DNA of 64,000 nt from CAG-877 sp045627525 (lineage in GTDB: Bacteria > Bacillota_I > Bacilli_A > RF39 > UBA660): NCBI GenBank assembly GCA_045627525.1, contig JAZQNW010000011.1, positions 17,128 to 81,127 of the forward strand, given 5' to 3'. The number at the start of each line of letters is the position of its first letter. Within the stretch, counting starts at the first letter, position 1. The translations under genes were made by a program, and so were the position numbers. This document shows, piece after piece, positions 59,828-64,000 of the stretch. Under the pieces are notes generated by a model. The model did no database searches. It had not been told where the DNA came from and was given only the letters and a program-made list of their open reading frames with translations.

Positions 59828-60336
59828 GTGAAAACAATGATTATTAGTACGTTTCCGGGATGTGGTAAAACTTATATATATGAAAATCAAGATAAATACG
59901 ATTATAAAGTTATGGATAGTGATAGTAGTAAATTTGAGAAATATAATGGTTGGGAAGATGAATATGTTGAACACATAATAAGTAACATAGGGAAATATGA
60001 TTTTATATTTATAGCTCAATATCCGAAAGTTTTAGAATTATTAAATAAAAAAATATTCCATTTATAGTTGTCGCTCCCGATAATAGTGATAGTTTATCAA
60101 CTAAAGAAAGACAATTAATAAAACAACAATGGTTTTGAAGATTTTTGTTACGAAATAATGCACATATAAAAAATTTGGAAAATTGGCTCAATGATTTAAA
60201 AACGAATTATGATAATTGGACAAGTTATGATCATTTAACATTGAATAACCCTATTGAGTTAGTTTTGTTAAAAGAAAATGAATATTTAAGTGATAAAATA
60301 GAGTATTCATTTTTAAAAAAAGAAGGAAAGAGATAA
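59828..60336 (+). pseudogene. Broken P-loop (kinase-like) gene
   Basis: The frame from GTG 59828 starts MKTMIISTFPGCGKTYIYEN, a P-loop with Walker A FPGCGKT. It ends early at 60067 after a run of seven A, while the next frame continues the same protein (IPFIVVAPDNSD, LSTKERQLIKQQWF). That frame meets a TGA near 60136 and then continues RFLLRNNAHIKNLENWL to the stop at 60336. At least two lesions, a frameshift and a nonsense change, make this a decayed gene of about 170 codons, probably a small nucleotide or phage-type kinase. TTGCAA-N16-TATAAA upstream could still drive it. Confidence 0.75.
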
Positions 60337-60420
60337 TAGTATTTGTGAAAAATTATGAATAGTTATAAAAAAATGTTAAATATATTTTTATTGAATTTAT
60401 ATTTAAAGGAGTGATAAATA

Positions 60421-60669
60421 ATGGATATGTATCAAAAAAGAAAAATGTTAGTTAATACATTAATAATTTTTGATATATGTTTTGTATTATTATTTATCTT
60501 ATTAGCAATATTAGAAAGTCCATATCAATCATGGGATTATAGTGATCCAGAGTGGTCTGTAATTGGAACTTTATGGCATTCATTTGAATGGGTGTATTTC
60601 AAAGTTGCTCCACTTATGATTATTGTTATAACAGCAATACTTGGAGTAATATTTGTTAAAAAGAAATAA
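60421..60669 (+). CDS. Small two-span membrane protein
   Basis: An 82-residue protein with helices at about 10-32 and 60-79, and an outer loop rich in Trp, Tyr, Ser and Asp (SPYQSWDYSDPEWS). AAGGAGTGA lies upstream. No family recognised. A 19-codon open frame without a ribosome binding site lies downstream (60696-60755). Confidence 0.65.
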   Translation: MDMYQKRKMLVNTLIIFDICFVLLFILLAILESPYQSWDYSDPEWSVIGTLWHSFEWVYFKVAPLMIIVITAILGVIFVKKK

Positions 60670-60785
60670 ATAATTACAAATTATAATTTATAGAAATGTT
60701 AAAAGCCTTTGACAAAATTCCAAAAGACTTCGCTAGATTTGTTTATAAATATTAATTTATAATTGTATGTGAAAGGAGATAGTGT

Positions 60786-61337
60786 ATGAAACTAGGCGAA
60801 AAAATTTTAGAATTAAGAAAAAAGAATGGATTTTCACAAGAACAATTAGGAGAAAAAATTAATGTAACAAGACAAACTATATCAAATTGGGAATTAGGAG
60901 AAACATCTCCTAATCCAGAACAATTAAAATTATTGTCAAAAGTATTAAATGTTAGTATTGATGAATTGTTGGATAATGATATACAATCAGTTTTAGTAGA
61001 GAAAGTTAGTAATACAGAAAAATTAGCAGGATTAGTTTTAAAAGTTTTAAAATGGTTAGGAATAATATTTATAATATTTTTAGTTATAGATGTTGTGGCT
61101 TTAATTTTATTTTCCATTTCTGGAAATTTTGTTGAATATCATGGTGCATCCACAATTTGTAAAATAGAAGATAAAGAATATGAAATTGAATTTGGAACAG
61201 ACAAAAAGTTTAGTTGTAAAAATTGTTCAAATGTGATGAAAGAAGAAATAAAAAAAATAGTTGATTTTAATGATATAGATAGTAGTATGGTAAAAATAGA
61301 AAAATATTTTGAATCCAATAACGGAACTTGTGAATAA
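60786..61337 (+). CDS. XRE-family regulator with one membrane helix
   Basis: A 183-residue protein: XRE helix-turn-helix (1-60, FSQEQLGEKINVTRQTISNWELGETSPN), a membrane helix (about 88-110), and a tail with CKIEDKEYEIEF and CKNC. The CxxC pair in the tail could sense redox state or metal. AAAGGAGAT lies before the ATG. It lacks an adjacent partner gene. Confidence 0.88.
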   Translation: MKLGEKILELRKKNGFSQEQLGEKINVTRQTISNWELGETSPNPEQLKLLSKVLNVSIDELLDNDIQSVLVEKVSNTEKLAGLVLKVLKWLGIIFIIFLVIDVVALILFSISGNFVEYHGASTICKIEDKEYEIEFGTDKKFSCKNCSNVMKEEIKKIVDFNDIDSSMVKIEKYFESNNGTCE

Positions 61338-61383
61338 CAAATTACAATTTATCTATTAGATTCTTGATATAAGGAATATGTCG

Positions 61384-61428
61384 AAATAACTAGGAGATGA
61401 AAATCTTCTTTTTTGATGTATAATATAA
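61384..61428 (+). repeat. Intergenic cassette copy 1: hairpin terminator plus promoter
   Basis: Contains a GGAGATGAAAATCTTC hairpin, six T, TGATGTATAATATAATTGTAA. A near-identical copy lies at 62748. Confidence 0.6.
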
Positions 61429-61440
61429 TTGTAAAAAACT

Positions 61441-61462
61441 AAGTGCAAATATTTTCGCACTT
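61441..61462 (+). promoter_or_regulatory. 22-bp imperfect palindrome in the leader of an XRE gene
   Basis: AAGTGCAAA and TTCGCACTT flank TATT. It lies about 10 bases after the predicted start point and could be an operator for self-regulation or a leader hairpin. Confidence 0.4.
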
Positions 61463-61525
61463 AAAAGTTGGTAGAATTATTTGTTTATTTTTTATAAACT
61501 GAAGGCATGAAAGGAGAGAGGTCTA

Positions 61526-62446
61526 ATGAAGTTTGGAGAAAACTTAAAACTAATTAGAAAATCTAAAAAAATATCACAGGAGGAACTTGCAGAAAAACTT
61601 GGTGTTGCAAGACAAAGTGTTTCTAAATGGGAAACAGGAGAAAATTATCCAAGTATGCAAAATATAATGTGTTTATGTACAATATTTAAATGTAAGATTA
61701 ATGAATTAGTTCATGAAGATTTTGTTGATATAAACTTCTTAGACGAAGAGATTAAGATGAGTGTTGTAAAGTTTAAAAAAGAAGAACAAAAGAAAATGAA
61801 AGGTATTAGCAAGTTTATATGTATTATATCTAAAATAGGTAATATAGCTGCTAAAATATGTTTAGTAACATCTATATTATTGTTTTTTATAGGCACTATA
61901 GCTATGGCCAATACAAATGTTAATACTAAGGATCAAACAATAAAAATCTTTAAAGAAAATTATAGTTATCAATTTGAAGATGGAGAAATGATATTAAGTT
62001 CTAATGATAAAATTACAGGTAAATTTGCAATTGCTAAAGGTGAAGAACAAACCATAAATGAGTTTTTAGTATTTAGCAAGGCTAGAAAAGTTACATTTGT
62101 AGCAATTATGTTTTTATCTTTAACTATTATTATGTTAATTATCGTTAAAATAACTAATTATATAGAAAAGTTATTTAGAAACATAAATGAAAATGATACT
62201 CCATTTGATATGGATAATGTATATTACATAAGAAAAACAGCAATTGGTATTTTCTTATACTTATTAAGTCAAGATGTATTAGGAGAAATTGCTCAAGCAA
62301 TTTATTCATTAGAATTAAATATTGATGTGGATTTATCTAGTTATATTCTTGCACTTATTATATTAGCAATTTCATATGTATTTAAATATGGATATGAAAT
62401 TCAATTAGACTCTAAAGGAAAGATGTATGGTGAAGTAAATGAATAA
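61526..62446 (+). CDS. XRE-family regulator with a four-span membrane domain
   Basis: A 306-residue protein: XRE helix-turn-helix (1-62, ISQEELAEKLGVARQSVSKWETGENYPS), a charged linker, then about four membrane helices (107-127, 190-213, 237-255, 270-290). Membrane-tethered regulator. GAGAGGTC precedes the ATG. Its end overlaps the next gene by eight bases. Confidence 0.9.
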   Translation: MKFGENLKLIRKSKKISQEELAEKLGVARQSVSKWETGENYPSMQNIMCLCTIFKCKINELVHEDFVDINFLDEEIKMSVVKFKKEEQKKMKGISKFICIISKIGNIAAKICLVTSILLFFIGTIAMANTNVNTKDQTIKIFKENYSYQFEDGEMILSSNDKITGKFAIAKGEEQTINEFLVFSKARKVTFVAIMFLSLTIIMLIIVKITNYIEKLFRNINENDTPFDMDNVYYIRKTAIGIFLYLLSQDVLGEIAQAIYSLELNIDVDLSSYILALIILAISYVFKYGYEIQLDSKGKMYGEVNE

Positions 62447-62705
62447 TAAACAAGTAATAGAAAAAGTACAAGAAAAATTTAATTTAGATGAAAAATCATT
62501 AAAAATATTTACTAATATTATTAATGATATTCCAGTAATTGGAAAAAAGAATAAATCAAAAATGATTTCTGCTTTTATTGAACAACTTAGCATTGATGAA
62601 GAAAAAGCAGAAGAGTATTATGAAGTGTTTTCTGAGATAATAGCAACAGCATTAAAAGATAAATTAAAACATCCATTTAAAGATTTGGATAAAGAAGACA
62701 AATAG
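62439..62705 (+). CDS. Uncharacterised 88-residue helical protein
   Basis: A soluble helical, charged protein with no motif I recognise. It overlaps the XRE-membrane gene, so the two are coupled and probably work together, perhaps as regulator and partner. Confidence 0.65.
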   Translation: MNNKQVIEKVQEKFNLDEKSLKIFTNIINDIPVIGKKNKSKMISAFIEQLSIDEEKAEEYYEVFSEIIATALKDKLKHPFKDLDKEDK

Positions 62706-62747
62706 TTCGTATTATTTTAATGCTTCGATTTTTAAGTAATATTGCGC

Positions 62748-62795
62748 AATAACTTGAGGATGAAAATCCTCTTTTTTTGTTGTATAATATAATTG
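62748..62795 (+). repeat. Intergenic cassette copy 2: hairpin terminator plus promoter
   Basis: Contains TTGAGGATGAAAATCCTC hairpin, T run, TTGTATAATATAATTGTAA. Compare 61384. An ACAAAT/ATTTGT inverted repeat follows at 62806-62821. Confidence 0.6.
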
Positions 62796-62835
62796 TAAGA
62801 GAAAGACAAATAGTAATTTGTAAAGGAGAAAAAAT

Positions 62836-63072
62836 ATGAAAGATTTTATTTTTGCAGCTTTGCCTTTTATTATCATAGGAATATGTTTAGCAATAATATG
62901 TGCTAATTTTAAAAAAGATAAAAAGACATATTGTTCAGAAGGAATGTCTATAGGAATGTGTCTAGGCGTAGCATTATCTTCTGCTTTTAAAATGAATATT
63001 GGATTAGGAACAAGTCTTGGTATGTTAATAGGTGAAACTATAGGTATATTAATAGAAAAGAAAGATAAATAG
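62836..63072 (+). CDS. Small Gly-rich membrane protein
   Basis: A 78-residue protein with a first membrane helix (about 5-24) and a Gly/Met-rich second part (EGMSIGMCLGVALSSAF and GLGTSLGMLIGETIGILIEKK). The pattern resembles small proteins of Firmicutes with repeated GMxxG helix-packing motifs. Its role is unknown. AAAGGAG is upstream. Confidence 0.7.
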   Translation: MKDFIFAALPFIIIGICLAIICANFKKDKKTYCSEGMSIGMCLGVALSSAFKMNIGLGTSLGMLIGETIGILIEKKDK

Positions 63073-63095
63073 TTGTTTCTAGAGGAGGCACAATG

Positions 63096-63857
63096 ATGAA
63101 AATAGATAAAATTTGTAGTGATGTATTAAATAAAGAAATGAATATTGCTATATATGTTCCAGAAGAATACAAAGATGTTAATTTGCCTGTTTTATATTTT
63201 TTTCACGGAAGAACTGGTAATGAAAATATATTACAACAATTAGAAATTGATGATATTGCTTCAAAATTAATAAAAGAAAAAATAATTCAACCAATGATTA
63301 TTGTATGTCCTAATATGGATAATAGTAGAGGAATAAACTCATCTAATAATTATAAAGAAGTTCAAGGAAAATATGGAATTGTACATTTGGGATTATATGA
63401 GGATTATTTAATAAAAGAAGTAATTCCCTACATTGATAAAAACTATAAAACAATTTGTAATAGAGAAAGTAGGTATATTGGTGGTATATCATCTGGAGGA
63501 TATATTGCATTACATAACGGATTAAGGCATCAAGATTTATTTTCAAAAATTGGAGGACATATGCCAGCGATAGATTTGAGTTATGTAGATGAAGATGAAT
63601 GTTATTTTGAGAATGAAGAAATGTGGAATAAATATGACCCAATTACTATTGCAAAAAATAATGATATAAATAATATAAAAATATATTTAGATGATGGAAA
63701 CGAAGATGAAGGGAATTTTTATTTAGCTTGTGAAAAATTATATGATATTTTAAAAGAAAAAAATATTGATGTTAAATTTAATCTTTTTGAAGGTCATCAC
63801 AATGCAGAATATATAGTATCAAATTTAGAAAGATATTTAAAATTCTATAATTCGTAG
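63096..63857 (+). CDS. Esterase-family alpha/beta hydrolase
   Basis: A 253-residue putative esterase (esterase D/PF00756 type): YVPEEYKDVNLPVLYFFHGRTG, nucleophile Ser in GGISSGGYIAL (about 131), Asp in YLDDGNEDEG and His in EGHHNAEYI. No signal peptide, so cytoplasmic. ATG 63096 is preferred for spacing from AGGAGG; ATG 63093 is also possible. Confidence 0.88.
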   Translation: MKIDKICSDVLNKEMNIAIYVPEEYKDVNLPVLYFFHGRTGNENILQQLEIDDIASKLIKEKIIQPMIIVCPNMDNSRGINSSNNYKEVQGKYGIVHLGLYEDYLIKEVIPYIDKNYKTICNRESRYIGGISSGGYIALHNGLRHQDLFSKIGGHMPAIDLSYVDEDECYFENEEMWNKYDPITIAKNNDINNIKIYLDDGNEDEGNFYLACEKLYDILKEKNIDVKFNLFEGHHNAEYIVSNLERYLKFYNS

Positions 63858-63887
63858 AGATAAATTACAATTTGTGGAGTTGATTAT

Positions 63888-64000
63888 ATGAACGATAAAA
63901 TAAAAAAGTTATATGATAAAGATGATAAAATTGCATATAATAATTTGATTGAATTAGAAATAGAAACAACGGAATCCGATGAATTATATAATTATTTTGA
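63888..64000 (+). CDS. Start of an unidentified protein (3' partial)
   Basis: ATG 63888 with TGTGGAGTTGAT upstream opens a frame that runs off the window: MNDKIKKLYDKDDKIAYNN and on. The first 37 residues are helical and acidic, as in HEAT-like repeat proteins. Too short to name. Confidence 0.6.
   Translation, partial: MNDKIKKLYDKDDKIAYNNLIELEIETTESDELYNYF

Noticed and set aside
60130..60145. In-frame TGA in a kinase-like gene read as a possible Trp codon (code 4)
   Set aside because: TGA ends many intact genes in the window, and Trp is encoded by TGG throughout, so the standard code applies. A frameshift in the same gene also points to decay.
60696..60755. A 19-codon open frame (MLKAFDKIPK...)
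   Set aside because: No ribosome binding site, no homologue recognised, and it lies between two unrelated genes. Possibly a remnant.
1..64000. CRISPR arrays, insertion sequences, prophage or integrase genes
   Set aside because: No spaced direct repeats and no transposase, integrase or phage structural genes were seen on either strand.

Overview
The window comes from the chromosome of a very AT-rich, low-GC Gram-positive bacterium. A or T fills almost every third codon position, ribosome binding sites are strong (AGGAGG or AGGTGAT), and TGA is used only as a stop. Gene content and order resemble the Bacilli: sepF-divIVA-ileS, rpsU-yqeY-yqfC-yqfD-ybeY-dgkA-cdd-era-yqzL-recO-glyS, L20 leader-infC-rpmI-rplT, rpsB-tsf-frr, pheS-pheT with sspI and a TrmH-type methylase beside it, and rimM-trmD-rplS. 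Seven gene families tied to endospores are present (spoIIIAH, gerE, gerM, yqfC, yqfD, sspI and a CotF-like pair), so the organism probably makes spores or descends recently from spore formers. An uncultured gut Bacilli or Erysipelotrichia-like lineage is my best guess; the genus cannot be named.

Layout. 1-9.9 kb: the end of a secreted or lipoprotein-like gene, an orphan HerA-type ATPase, sepF, divIVA, a 699-residue unknown protein, then an Ile T-box operon that carries a CaCA antiporter before a type 2 isoleucyl-tRNA synthetase. 9.9-15.7 kb: a membrane thioredoxin-like protein, an SDR, a PLP enzyme, spoIIIAH, gerE, gerM, tRNA-Arg(TCT), and two membrane or secreted proteins. 15.7-18.7 kb: a bacteriocin-type locus with a compact structured RNA, a C39-peptidase ABC exporter, a small membrane accessory protein and two overlapping double-glycine peptides. 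18.8-41.8 kb: the housekeeping core (ribosomal proteins, translation factors, tRNA and rRNA modification, Gly and Phe synthetases each behind a T-box, signal peptidase).

41.9-48.2 kb: a five-gene set, mostly one operon, of a binding-protein-vWA fusion, XpaC-like, a second anchored binding protein, TelA, and a CbbX/SpoVK-type AAA+ ATPase. 48.2-64 kb: an accessory region of mostly single-gene units, each with its own extended -10 promoter and terminator. It holds GNAT, two paralogous alpha/beta hydrolases, a CotF-like pair, two HExxH proteins, ATP-grasp, Nudix, three XRE regulators with membrane domains, a CmpB-like membrane protein, an HD hydrolase, a GT-C-like membrane protein, a broken P-loop gene and several small membrane proteins.

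The two loci most likely to be undescribed systems are the two-peptide bacteriocin locus (15.7-18.7 kb) and the vWA/XpaC/TelA/AAA+ membrane-stress-like operon (41.9-48.2 kb). Other notable points are an IleRS whose HIGH motif is rearranged to GLHH, two ribosomal proteins (L20 and S2) that share a Rho_N/SAP-like C-terminal tail, an unusually short glycine T-box, infC starting at AUC, and sporulation-sigma-like promoter elements in front of exactly the genes expected to have them. No stretch longer than about 300 bases lacks a gene; the longest leaders hold T-boxes, the L20 leader and the structured RNA. No CRISPR array, insertion sequence or prophage was seen.
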